From positions 1 through 23,571 of the forward strand of contig NZ_CAAFUQ010000043.1 in the NCBI RefSeq assembly GCF_900766215.1: a stretch of DNA of 23,571 nt, in the 5' to 3' direction. Below, one piece after another: positions 1 through 8,500 of this stretch. Source of the DNA: an uncultured Finegoldia sp. GTDB lineage: Bacteria > Bacillota > Clostridia > Tissierellales > Peptoniphilaceae. Made by a program: the position numbers and the translations under genes. Each line of letters opens with the position of its first letter. Position 1 is the first letter of the stretch. The notes under the pieces are model-generated. The model had not been told where the DNA came from. It was given only the letters and a program-made list of their open reading frames with translations, and made no database searches.

Positions 1-39
1 AATTATAACTTAAGTTTAATGAATAATAGACCTAGGAAA

Positions 40-95
40 TGTATAAAATATAAAACACCTAAAGAAGAACTTTTTGGTTTCTTACCATAGGTGTT
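40..95 (-). terminator. Probable rho-independent terminator of the DUF1576 unit
   Basis: An 8-bp inverted repeat (positions 54-61 and 88-95) lies 32 bases past the stop codon of the last minus-strand gene. A shorter inner pairing (62-66 with 79-83) extends it across a small bulge. Read on the minus strand the outer arm runs into a T-rich tract (about 53 down to 40). The loop is long and the tract is interrupted, so this is moderate evidence. Nothing else codes in positions 1-127. Confidence 0.5.
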
Positions 96-104
96 GCATT
101 TGAA

Positions 105-134
105 TTGACAATTCGTCTATTTAAAAACTATATT
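105..134 (+). promoter_or_regulatory. Possible antisense promoter
   Basis: On the plus strand a perfect TTGACA (105-110) is followed after 18 bases by TATATT (129-134). It would read antisense into the two minus-strand genes. The match is good, but such boxes occur by chance in AT-rich DNA and no sense gene lies downstream on this strand. Confidence 0.3.
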
Positions 135-472
135 AAATGACGCTCAACGTAAAAACTCAAAATTTTACCATCATAAGAAATAATACCAGAGTCAACCATT
201 GAACCAAGTAAATTGATATCATTATAATCCGATTCCCAGCCCAATAAATTTGCGTAGTAATCTTCTATCTGAGGAGATCTACTAACATTGATAAGTCGTG
301 TCATGTCTTCAAGATGCTGTGGAGTTTTTGCGGGGATTCCTTCAGCAATTATAATTAACTTATCGTCTTTGAATTCTGAATCTATTCTTATACTTTTTGT
401 GTCGTACATGAAAAAATAACTTAAAATTTCCGACACGATTAATTTAGCTTTTTTTTCTTCGTTACTAATCAT
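128..472 (-). CDS. Hypothetical protein, 114 aa, coupled to the DUF1576 gene
   Basis: I do not recognise this family. The protein is 114 residues, soluble, with no signal peptide or membrane segment. It looks mixed alpha/beta: a helical start (residues 5-22), short strands near 28-45, a helical middle and a hydrophobic C-terminal strand pair (about 97-110). Its ATG overlaps the stop region of the DUF1576 gene by 8 bases, and a GAGG site lies about 10 bases upstream inside that gene, so the two are very likely translationally coupled. A function linked to the membrane protein, such as a cytoplasmic partner or regulator, is inferred only from this coupling. The coding call rests on the overlap, the ribosome site and the terminator-like hairpin just downstream. 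Confidence 0.7.
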   Translation of the reverse strand: MISNEEKKAKLIVSEILSYFFMYDTKSIRIDSEFKDDKLIIIAEGIPAKTPQHLEDMTRLINVSRSPQIEDYYANLLGWESDYNDINLLGSMVDSGIISYDGKILSFYVERHLI

Positions 473-1739
473 CGTTTTTTAACCTCACTCTCATTAAGAA
501 ATTATCCATTTCGCTAAATACTGGAACCAAAATTCCAGCTACAAATCCTCCTGAAAAACCATTATTGTACAGATTAACACCGCCGTGAACCACTCCTATA
601 TTTAGAACCATTGCCATGTGCAAAAATCCTGCCAACACACCTCTGAAAAATCCAAATTCACCAGCTATAGGAGCAAGTGTCGTTCCAAATAATGCTGCCA
701 AAAGACTAGATGTTGATAGAGGATTAAATGTATTCAAAATAGATGCCAAGAATACACCAATTAAAATAGGAATAGTGTTTTTAGGATGTTTACCAAATGC
801 TGAAAATCCAGTTACAGTAAAAATTCCGCCGATAATAGGGCCACTTATATGACCACCCACAATAATGATATATGTTGTAGCTATAAGCCCCATTATGCCC
901 ATATTAATCATAGTTTGGTACAAACCATCAAGTGATATAAAATCAGTCGCTAATCTACCTGAATTATACATAATATTTTCGTAACCGTGAAAAGACATAT
1001 TATTTTTGATAAATCCCAATAAAAATATTGAGATAAAAAGCAAATACAAAAATATTATTATTCTAATATCATTAACTGGGTATACCATGTTTACAGATTT
1101 TATGTTCACATTAAACATCCTTAAAATTCCTACATAAAGCATACCGATTATCCCAGCTGTAAATCCCATATTATAAAGATTATAACCTTGGTGGAATCTC
1201 AAAAAAGCTCCTGATAAAGGCACCATAATAATACCAATACTTATTCCAACTAGATAACTTATTATAATTGAATGAACAATTGATAAGCTGAAGTCAAAAG
1301 CGATTTCGCTGACCAAAGGACCTAATGCACTACCAAATAATGCTGGAAGTATTACAGATGCTTTTGATGTGTTTTCTATTTTAGCATAAAGCAATACACC
1401 AATTGTTATTGGAATTGTATTGAAAATATTTTTTCCGAAAAAAGCAAATCCGGTCATTGTAAAAATAGCCGCAACTCCTGGACCAGAGATAACAACCTTA
1501 AAACTATACGACAATAGTGTTGATAATAAACAAATCAACCCCGCATTAAAAAACGCTGCACCAATATTCGCTAAGTACATGTAGTCTGTAATTAAAGTAC
1601 AAGGACTTTTAATTATTGTTATTAAACCAGTAAAAATTTCTGTGGGAGAATTGAACAAAAAAGATACTAACATCAAAATAGCTGATAATAAGTAAAAAAG
1701 TTTGTATATTCCCATTGAGTGAAAAACTTTTTCTTTCAT
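465..1739 (-). CDS. DUF1576 family polytopic membrane protein
   Basis: This 424-residue, very hydrophobic protein has roughly 10-12 membrane segments and matches the DUF1576 family as I recognise it. Function is unknown. The two halves repeat each other: ISGP plus a TMTGFAFFGK-like stretch (84-103) returns at 298-317, NTIPITIGV (107-115) at 321-329, ALFG...GP/AP..E (133-145) at 349-361, and NLYN.GF (187-193) at 389-395. Paired glycine- and proline-rich motifs of this kind are typical of transporters and channels built from two related halves, so a transport role is a reasonable inference with unknown substrate. The ATG has a strong GGAGG site (minus strand, about 1742-1748). It follows the telA terminator and its own candidate promoter, and overlaps the next small gene by 8 bases. 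Confidence 0.85.
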   Translation of the reverse strand: MKEKVFHSMGIYKLFYLLSAILMLVSFLFNSPTEIFTGLITIIKSPCTLITDYMYLANIGAAFFNAGLICLLSTLLSYSFKVVISGPGVAAIFTMTGFAFFGKNIFNTIPITIGVLLYAKIENTSKASVILPALFGSALGPLVSEIAFDFSLSIVHSIIISYLVGISIGIIMVPLSGAFLRFHQGYNLYNMGFTAGIIGMLYVGILRMFNVNIKSVNMVYPVNDIRIIIFLYLLFISIFLLGFIKNNMSFHGYENIMYNSGRLATDFISLDGLYQTMINMGIMGLIATTYIIIVGGHISGPIIGGIFTVTGFSAFGKHPKNTIPILIGVFLASILNTFNPLSTSSLLAALFGTTLAPIAGEFGFFRGVLAGFLHMAMVLNIGVVHGGVNLYNNGFSGGFVAGILVPVFSEMDNFLMRVRLKNDD

Positions 1740-1764
1740 AATACCTCCATTAAATATTTAGTAT

Positions 1765-1793
1765 ATTTTATTATAAAGAAGTAGAATTTTCAA
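1765..1793 (-). promoter_or_regulatory. Candidate promoter of the DUF1576 unit
   Basis: On the minus strand TTGAAA (1793-1788) is followed after 17 bases by TAAAAT (1770-1765). A TATAAT at 1775-1770 overlaps but would leave only a 12-base spacer. The boxes sit between the telA terminator and the GGAGG site of the DUF1576 gene, as expected for a separate transcription start. Confidence 0.4.
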
Positions 1794-1794
1794 C

Positions 1795-1826
1795 AAAAAA
1801 GGAGCGATATTATAAATACCACTCCG
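1795..1826 (-). terminator. Rho-independent terminator of the xpaC-telA operon
   Basis: Read on the minus strand, GGAGTG at 1825-1820 pairs with CGCTCC at 1806-1801, with one G-U pair. The stem continues inward by about five A/T and G-U pairs to a tight loop. Six T residues (1800-1795) follow at once. It lies 6 bases past the telA stop codon. Confidence 0.75.
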
Positions 1827-1831
1827 TAAAT

Positions 1832-2950
1832 TTAATTAGGCTTATTCAAAAGTCTGTTTTTTAATTCTTGTTCCATTGCCATTAATTCTTGCTTTGCTTT
1901 TACTCTATTTTCATGACCTTCAATTTGAATATTACGAACTTCGTCCAAAGCACTGATTAATTGTTCGTTAGTGTGTCTAATAGTTTCCACATCTACAATT
2001 CCTCGTTCAGTAGCTTTTGCGGTTTCTATCGTACTCATCTTCAATGTGTCAGCGTTTTTACGCAACAAATCATTAGTCAAGTCTGTTACTTTCTTTTGAG
2101 CTTCTGCTGCTTGAGAATTATGGTAAACACCTAATGATAAAACCATTTGGTTTTTCCAAATAGGAATAGTATTCACTATTGTAGATTGGATTTTTTCAAC
2201 CATAACAGCATTAGAAGATTGCACCATTCTTATTTGTGGAGCCATTTGCAAACTCACCATTCTCGTAAGCTCAAGATCGTGTAATTTTTTTTCGAATCTA
2301 GTAGCCAAATCTCTTAAATCATTTGCTTTTTGCGCAGTGATAGAATTAGGAGAATTTTCGGCCTCTTTGAGCATATTTGGAAGTTCTTCATTTCTTACTT
2401 GATCCAATTTCTTTTGTCCAGCAAGAATGTACATGCTTAATTCCTTAAAATATTGTTCATTTAGCTTATACATTTGGTCTAACAATGAAATATCTTTCAT
2501 CAAAGTAATTTGATGATTTTCCAAAATTTTTGAAATCTCATCTACATTTTTTTCAGCCTTTTCATAGTTTGCTCTCAAAGCAGTAATTTTATTGGCACCT
2601 TTTTTGAAAAAACCAAACACACCTTTATCTTCAGTTTCATCAAATGATTTTAATTCTGTAACAACGGAAGATAAAAGATTACCAACTTCTCCAAGATCTT
2701 TTGTCTTTACTGAATTTAAAGTTTTTTCAGAGAAACTAGCAATTTTCTTTTGTGCTCCTACTCCATATTGTAAAACTATATTGGAATTAGACAAATCAAT
2801 TTGTTTTACAAATTCATCAACTGTTTTTTGTTCTTCAGGAGTAAGATTAACTTTTTGTTCAAATTCTGGATAAAAAACTTCATCTTCTTTGACTTCATCT
2901 AGTGTAGGCTCTTCTACATCTAATGTCAATTTAATTGGTTTATCTTCCAT
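1832..2950 (-). CDS. telA: TelA-like toxic anion resistance family protein
   Basis: This 372-residue soluble protein is rich in charged helices predicted to form long coiled coils from about residue 95 to the end. It has the typical TelA layout: an acidic N-terminal tail (to about 45), a segment containing VLQYGVGAQKKIASFSE (about 59-75), and a conserved middle with LELTRMVSLQMAPQIRMVQ (about 226-244) followed by IPIWKNQMVLSLGVYH (about 262-277). The family was named for tellurite resistance on plasmids, but chromosomal copies such as B. subtilis YaaN sit beside xpaC and are better viewed as envelope or stress proteins of unclear function. Its ATG shares one base with the xpaC stop (TAATG), so translation is coupled. 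A terminator closes the operon. Confidence 0.88.
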   Translation of the reverse strand: MEDKPIKLTLDVEEPTLDEVKEDEVFYPEFEQKVNLTPEEQKTVDEFVKQIDLSNSNIVLQYGVGAQKKIASFSEKTLNSVKTKDLGEVGNLLSSVVTELKSFDETEDKGVFGFFKKGANKITALRANYEKAEKNVDEISKILENHQITLMKDISLLDQMYKLNEQYFKELSMYILAGQKKLDQVRNEELPNMLKEAENSPNSITAQKANDLRDLATRFEKKLHDLELTRMVSLQMAPQIRMVQSSNAVMVEKIQSTIVNTIPIWKNQMVLSLGVYHNSQAAEAQKKVTDLTNDLLRKNADTLKMSTIETAKATERGIVDVETIRHTNEQLISALDEVRNIQIEGHENRVKAKQELMAMEQELKNRLLNKPN

Positions 2951-4029
2951 TATTTAGCACCTCTCTTAAACATTGTATTCTTCTCAATCAATCCGTCTTG
3001 AGATAACAAAGTATTCATTACTTCTATTTCTGAGTTAATATTGAGAATATCATCGCTATACAAGTCCGTTAATAATTTTGAAAAAGCTTTGTTAATATTC
3101 TCAATGGCATTTTTAATGTCGCCCTTTGATTTTTCTACGCTTAATATATCATTCTTTTCATTTTCAAATTGAATGTAGTTTTTCACCAAATTTATTGCAG
3201 TTGGCGTATAATAATCTACGAATTTATTCAGACCGTTTATATCAGAATTATCGTTTTGAATTTGGTTATTTATTGATACTAACAAATCTTTTAATTTAAT
3301 GACATCTTGTTTGAAATCAAAATCCTTAACAGATGTGATTAAATTTTCAGTTATCGTAATATAATTAGTAATATCTCTGTTAGATTCAATCTCTTTTTGG
3401 TTTTCTTCTGATTTGCTTTCATCTAAATAATGAGCTTTGTATGCATCGTAGCTTGTCCTGTCCAATAAAAATAAATGACCGTTTTCCACAACACGAGCTT
3501 GAGGGAAGTATCTTTTATTTATGAAATAAATTAGTTCCTTACTACATTTTTCAACAGGAAGATTAACTGCTGATGCAAAATCTTCTACGCTTAAAATTTT
3601 ATTGTCTCCAATTTCTGTTTTGTATCTTAAAAATCGTTGTAATTTTGATGCGTGTATATGTGACAAAAAACCCACAACACCAAATCCAAAACTTATCATA
3701 ATACCAGAAAACAGATCGGGTAAACTATGGGTCAACGATCCGACCGAACCAAACAAAGTCATAGCGCCTATAGCATAACTTATGTTTCTGATTGCAAAGT
3801 AGTTTTTGGGATTAATCTTTTTTTGAGTGACCAACTTCGGGTCATTATTTGCCAAGTATTGTTGTTTAGTTTTAGGTTTTAGATTAAATGTATTCATAAC
3901 TACATTTAGACCGTTTTTGGATAAATCCAATGCCATGTCGATTGATTTTTCAATGATTTCTCCAACTTTCGAAAAATCATTGTCGCTTATAGCGTTATCT
4001 ATATATTCTTCTAATTTGTTCTTCTTCAT
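2950..4029 (-). CDS. xpaC: XpaC-like membrane protein (5-bromo-4-chloroindolyl phosphate hydrolysis family)
   Basis: The 359-residue protein carries two adjacent membrane segments (about 79-99 and 105-124) after a charged N-terminal region. A helix-turn-helix-like module (about 145-190) follows, containing VEDFASAVNLPVEKCSKEL and FPQARV, a region I associate with the XpaC family. The rest is an acidic helical cytoplasmic tail. The family name comes from a chromogenic phosphate phenotype in B. subtilis, and a true hydrolase activity is not established. Next to telA it reproduces the common xpaC-telA pair, which suggests the two proteins act together at the membrane. It is longer than the roughly 200-residue Bacillus protein because of both the N-terminal region and the tail. 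A GGAAGG-type ribosome site precedes the ATG at 4029. Confidence 0.8.
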   Translation of the reverse strand: MKKNKLEEYIDNAISDNDFSKVGEIIEKSIDMALDLSKNGLNVVMNTFNLKPKTKQQYLANNDPKLVTQKKINPKNYFAIRNISYAIGAMTLFGSVGSLTHSLPDLFSGIMISFGFGVVGFLSHIHASKLQRFLRYKTEIGDNKILSVEDFASAVNLPVEKCSKELIYFINKRYFPQARVVENGHLFLLDRTSYDAYKAHYLDESKSEENQKEIESNRDITNYITITENLITSVKDFDFKQDVIKLKDLLVSINNQIQNDNSDINGLNKFVDYYTPTAINLVKNYIQFENEKNDILSVEKSKGDIKNAIENINKAFSKLLTDLYSDDILNINSEIEVMNTLLSQDGLIEKNTMFKRGAK

Positions 4030-4042
4030 TTCACACCTTCCT

Positions 4043-4068
4043 ACTACTATTGTATCATATATAGTAGT
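4043..4068 (-). promoter_or_regulatory. Inverted repeat over the likely xpaC promoter, candidate operator
   Basis: ACTACTAT (4043-4050) and ATAGTAGT (4061-4068) form a perfect 8-bp inverted repeat with a 10-base spacer. A minus-strand -10-like TACAAT (4054-4049) lies within it, about 20 bases upstream of the xpaC ATG. The matching -35 is poor. The position suggests an operator controlling xpaC-telA, but no binding protein can be named. Confidence 0.35.
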
Positions 4069-4107
4069 GAAAATTAAATGAAATAATTTTTAAATTTTGC
4101 TTTGACT

Positions 4108-4135
4108 TTTAAATATTTTAAATTCAGTTTATAAT
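4108..4135 (+). promoter_or_regulatory. Candidate promoter for NUDIX-whiA
   Basis: A perfect TATAAT (4130-4135) lies 36 bases before the NUDIX ATG. TTTAAA (4108-4113) at 16-base spacing could be the -35. A better TTGACT (4102-4107) is 22 bases away, which is too far for standard spacing. This 142-bp divergent gap holds no gene. Confidence 0.45.
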
Positions 4136-4171
4136 AGTATTAGATTTTCAAAATAAAATACAGGAGGATAT

Positions 4172-4576
4172 ATGGAAGAAATAAGTGCAGGTGGGGTTGT
4201 TATCAATAATGGTAATGTTGCTGTGCTTAAAAAGTTCCGTGGTGAATGGGTTCTTCCTAAAGGTAGGGTAGAGAAAGGAGAAAGCTTAGAACAAACTGCA
4301 ATTAGAGAAGTTTTTGAAGAATCAGGACTAAGAGCCGAAATTGTAAAATATATTGGATATGTAAAATATAAATACAGACATATGGATGGCACTAAAGTTC
4401 TAAAAACAGTTCACTATTTTTATATGGTAACGAAAGATAATAATATTATCCCACAAAGAGAAGAGGGCTTTGCAGAAGGAGATTTTATGAATCCTGACAA
4501 AGCTTTGAGATATGTGCGTCACAGCGCAGAAAAAAACATGATTAAAACAGCCAAATCATATATAGAAAAAAGGTGA
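4172..4576 (+). CDS. NUDIX hydrolase
   Basis: The 134-residue protein is a single NUDIX domain. The Nudix box matches GX5EX7REUXEEXGU exactly: G31, E37, R45, E46, E49, E50, G52, L53. These residues bind the divalent metal used to hydrolyse nucleoside diphosphates linked to another group. The early SAGGVVI strand and the WVLPKGRVEKGE stretch resemble Ap4A/ADP-ribose-type members. A NUDIX gene stands in the same place in Bacillus (yvcI, reported to convert (p)ppGpp to pGpp), so an alarmone role is possible but not shown by the sequence. The ATG follows a strong AGGAGG site at spacing 6. It is 4 bases from whiA and forms an operon with it. Confidence 0.93.
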   Translation: MEEISAGGVVINNGNVAVLKKFRGEWVLPKGRVEKGESLEQTAIREVFEESGLRAEIVKYIGYVKYKYRHMDGTKVLKTVHYFYMVTKDNNIIPQREEGFAEGDFMNPDKALRYVRHSAEKNMIKTAKSYIEKR

Positions 4577-4580
4577 GGAT

Positions 4581-5498
4581 ATGAGCTTTTCATCTGATAT
4601 TAAAACTGAGATAATTACAAATCTTGACGATTATGATGTTTTGGCGATGCTTTCAGCTTTTACTAAGACGATAGGGACTTTGAATTACAATTCATTGGGA
4701 GTGAAGATTACTTTAAAGACAGAAAGCAATCCAGTTGCAAGACTAATTTTTGCTAATTTGAAAAAACTTTACAATTATGAATGTGATATGAAAGTTATTC
4801 ACAATAACAATCTTAGAAAGAAAAATATATACGAAATACTAATTGACGAGAAAATATCGAAACAATTTTGCGATGATACACACACATCAACTAGTCCATT
4901 TGATTTTGATTCAGGAATCGATGAAGAAATTATCGACACAAATATCAAAAAAATAAGTTTCTTGCAGGGAGCTTTTTTGGGGACTGGTTTTTGCTATGAT
5001 CCATCAAAGATGTATCATTTAGAGATGATTTTCAAACAAGAAAATGTTAGTAATCAGGTTCGAGATATTCTCAATTCTTTTGGAATCAAATCATCTATTT
5101 TCGAAAGAAGCGACAATTACGTTTTGTATATAAAAGAAGCTGAAGCTATATCTGATTTTTTGAGTTTAATTAAAGCGTATAATAGTGTTTTAAAACTTGA
5201 AAATGTAAGAGCTTTGAAAGATATCAAAAACAATGTCAATAGAAGATTTAATTTTGAAACAGCAAATTTGAACAAAACTGTAGATGCTGCTTTGAAGCAA
5301 AAACTTATTATTGAAAAAATTGAAAATTCAATAGGTTTGGAATCACTAGATCCATTATTGTTGGAACTAGCGTATGCTAGAATTGAAAATCCAGATGTTT
5401 CACTAAAAGAATTGGGAGAAATGATGACTCCTAAGATTTCAAAATCTGGAGTTAGTTACAGACTTAATAAACTTAAAAAAATTGCTGATGATTTATAA
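4581..5498 (+). CDS. whiA: WhiA DNA-binding protein
   Basis: The 305-residue protein has the two-part WhiA architecture. An N-terminal half resembles LAGLIDADG homing endonucleases without catalytic function (the second such motif lies around FLQGAFLGTGFCYDP, 127-141). A C-terminal helix-turn-helix contains VSLKELGEMM (273-282) and ISKSGVSYRLNKLKKIA (286-302). WhiA controls sporulation septation in actinomycetes, and in Bacillus it affects cell division and chromosome segregation. In Bacillus the order is yvcI-rapZ-yvcK-whiA-crh; here the NUDIX gene touches whiA directly and none of the other three is present. An AAAAGGTGAGG ribosome site bridges the 4-base gap. A terminator begins inside its last codons. 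Confidence 0.93.
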   Translation: MSFSSDIKTEIITNLDDYDVLAMLSAFTKTIGTLNYNSLGVKITLKTESNPVARLIFANLKKLYNYECDMKVIHNNNLRKKNIYEILIDEKISKQFCDDTHTSTSPFDFDSGIDEEIIDTNIKKISFLQGAFLGTGFCYDPSKMYHLEMIFKQENVSNQVRDILNSFGIKSSIFERSDNYVLYIKEAEAISDFLSLIKAYNSVLKLENVRALKDIKNNVNRRFNFETANLNKTVDAALKQKLIIEKIENSIGLESLDPLLLELAYARIENPDVSLKELGEMMTPKISKSGVSYRLNKLKKIADDL

Positions 5499-5518
5499 TT
5501 GTCAGCAATTTTTCTTTT
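5477..5518 (+). terminator. Rho-independent terminator after whiA
   Basis: A perfect stem of about 12 bp pairs 5477-5488 with 5502-5513 around the core ATTGCTGA/TCAGCAAT, with a 13-base loop containing the whiA stop codon. A T-rich run (5509-5518) follows. The left arm is preceded by A residues, so the stem could also act on the other strand. Confidence 0.75.
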
Positions 5519-5541
5519 AAAATAACCAAACTTATTATAAA
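5513..5541 (+). promoter_or_regulatory. Weak candidate promoter of dnaE-pfkA-pyk
   Basis: TATAAA (5536-5541) lies 21 bases before the dnaE ATG and 11 bases before its AAAGGAG site. No good -35 is found at 16-18 bases. The preceding terminator implies that some promoter must lie between 5514 and 5550. Confidence 0.3.
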
Positions 5542-5562
5542 ATAAGGCTAAAGGAGTTTGAA

Positions 5563-8500
5563 ATGATAGATACGTTTACGCATTTACATGTTCATACAGA
5601 ATACAGTTTACTAGATGGGTTTTCTCCAATCGAAAAACTTTTAGATAAAGTCCAAGATTTACAAATGAAAGCCATCGCTATTACTGATCATGGCAGTATG
5701 TTTGGAACAGTAAAGTTTTATAAAGAATGCAAAAAAAGAAATATAAAACCTATAATTGGTTGTGAAATTTACACTACCAATAAGGATCATAAAATAAAAA
5801 ATCCTGAAAATAAGTTCTATAATCATTTAGTTCTTTTAGCCAAAAATCAAACAGGATATTCTAATTTGATGAAGATAGTTTCTTTAGGATATGTTGAGGG
5901 ATTTTATTACAAACCAAGAGTTGATAAAGACACCTTAAGAAAATATTCTGAAGGAATAATAGCTTTGTCTGCTTGTTTGAAAGGAGAAGTTCAAGAATCT
6001 CTAATAAGATATGGTTATGATAAGGCAAAGGATGTAGCCAAGGAATTGAAAAGTATTTACGGGGAAGATTTTTACTTAGAATTGCAAAATCATTCTTCAA
6101 GAGAAGACATGATAGTTATGGAAAATATCCCCAAAATTGCGAAAGAATTAGATATAGGACTTGTATGCACTAATGATGTTCATTATATTGAAAAAGAAGA
6201 TTATAAAATACACAATATTTTGATTTGTCTTCAAACGGGAAAAACTATTGAAGAAGACAACAAAATGAGTTACATTCCTGGTGAATTTTTCTTGAGAAGT
6301 GAAGAGCAAATGAAAGATTTGTTTAAGGATTATCCTGAAGCAATTGAAAATACCAAGAAAATCGCCGAAATGTGTAATGTGGAATTAGAATTCGGAAATT
6401 TACATTTACCTTATTTTGCAATACCAGATGGTTTTACAAATACTACTTATCTTAAAAAACTGGTGTATGATGGATTAGACAAAAGATTTGCAAATGATAA
6501 AAGACTACAAGAAGCAAAGGAAAGGTGCGAATACGAACTTTCTGTAATTGAAAAAATGGGATATGTCGATTATTTTCTAATTGTATGGGATTTTATAAGA
6601 TTTGCGAAATCACAAGACATTCCTGTAGGACCTGGACGTGGATCTGCTGCTGGAAGTTTAATAAGTTATTGCTTAGAAATTACAGATATTAATCCATTGG
6701 ATTATAATTTAATATTTGAAAGATTTTTGAATCCAGAACGTGTTTCAATGCCTGATATTGATATAGATTTTTGCTACGAAAGACGAGAAGAAGTAATTGA
6801 TTACGTTGTAAAAAAATATGGCGAAGACAAGGTTGCTCAGATAGTAACATTCGGAACAATGGCAGCGAGAAATGCAATCAGAGATGTTGGAAGAGTTTTG
6901 GCGATGGACTTTAAAACTGTTGATGACACCACAAAAAAAGTCCCAAATCTTTTGAATATAAACATAGATAAATCGCTGGAAATTTCACCAGAATTTAGAG
7001 AAGCTTATGACAATAGCCGAGATGTTAAAAAATTAGTAGATGTTGCACGAAGAGTTGAAGGAATGCCAAGGCACACATCAACTCATGCAGCAGGAGTTGT
7101 AATATCAAAGCTGCCAATTATGGAGTACGTTCCTTTGGCTATTAACAAAGACGCTGTAATCACTCAATTTAATATGACGGAGCTTGAGGAACTTGGTCTA
7201 TTGAAGATGGACTTTTTGGGACTTAGAACTTTAACAGTAATCAGCGATTGTATTAAATTTATTAAGAAAAACAAAAATATTGATGTGAGTTTTGAAGATA
7301 TGGATGAAAATGACCCAAAAGTTTTGTCCATGTTTACAGTTGCACAAACTTTGGGAATATTCCAATTTGAATCTCAAGGAATGAGAAACTTCTTGAAAGA
7401 ATTGAAGCCAACCAAATTTGATGATTTAATAGCGGCTAATGCTTTGTTTAGACCAGGTCCAATGAATGAGATTCCAACTTACATTCACAACAAACACAAT
7501 GAAAAAGACGTTCAATATTTATCTCCATTACTAGAAGATATTTTGAAACCAACTTACGGTACCATTGTTTATCAAGAGCAAGTTATGCAAATCGTACAAA
7601 AAATTGCAGGATTTAGCTTAGGAGAAGCTGACAATTTAAGACGTGCGATGAGTAAGAAGAAAATGAAGGTAATGGAAGATGGTAGGAAAGAATTTATCTT
7701 CGGAAAAGAAGATGAAGACGGAAATATTTTGATTGAAGGAGCAATTAGACGAGGTGTCGAGGAAGATATTGCAAACAAAATCTATGATTTAATGATAGAC
7801 TTTGCAAAGTATGCATTTAATAAATCGCACTCAGCAGCTTATTCATTAGTTGCGATGAGAACAGCATGGTTAAAATATTATTATCCAGTGGAATTTTTAG
7901 CGGCTTTAATATCATCAGTTATGGGAAACACTTCTCAGATTTCTTTGTATATTGAAGAAGCTAGGAGACTTAACATTGAAATATTACCACCAGATATAAA
8001 CTATAGTTTGGATAAGTTCAATGTTAAAGAAAACTCCATTATTTACGGGTTAAAAGCCATTAAAAACGTCGGAGCAAATCTTATTGAACAAACTATTATT
8101 TCTAGAAATGAAAATGGTAAATTTAAAACATTTAGAGATTTCGTTGAAAGAATTTACGAAAAGGACAAATCAGCGATAAATAAACGCTCCATTGAATCTC
8201 TAATAAAAGCTGGCGCGTTTACATCGTTGGGAGAAACAAGGGCGACATTGATGCTACAATACCAATCTATAATTGATTCTGTTCAATCTGGGTTAAAAAA
8301 CAATGTACCTGGGCAATCTAATTTATTCGATATGTTTGAAACTCAAGATGATGAAGAGCGTGACGAATTTACAAGAAGAGAAGAATTTGATAAATCAGAA
8401 CTTTTGAGAATGGAAAAGGAAGTATTGGGTATATATTTATCAGACCATCCTTTAAGATCCTATTCGAAAATAATAGATAAGTACTCTAATTTTTCAACTG

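Noticed and set aside
616..852. 78-codon plus-strand open frame inside the DUF1576 gene
   Set aside because: It is the antisense shadow of a well-supported membrane protein gene, has no ribosome site and encodes a composition typical of a reversed hydrophobic gene.
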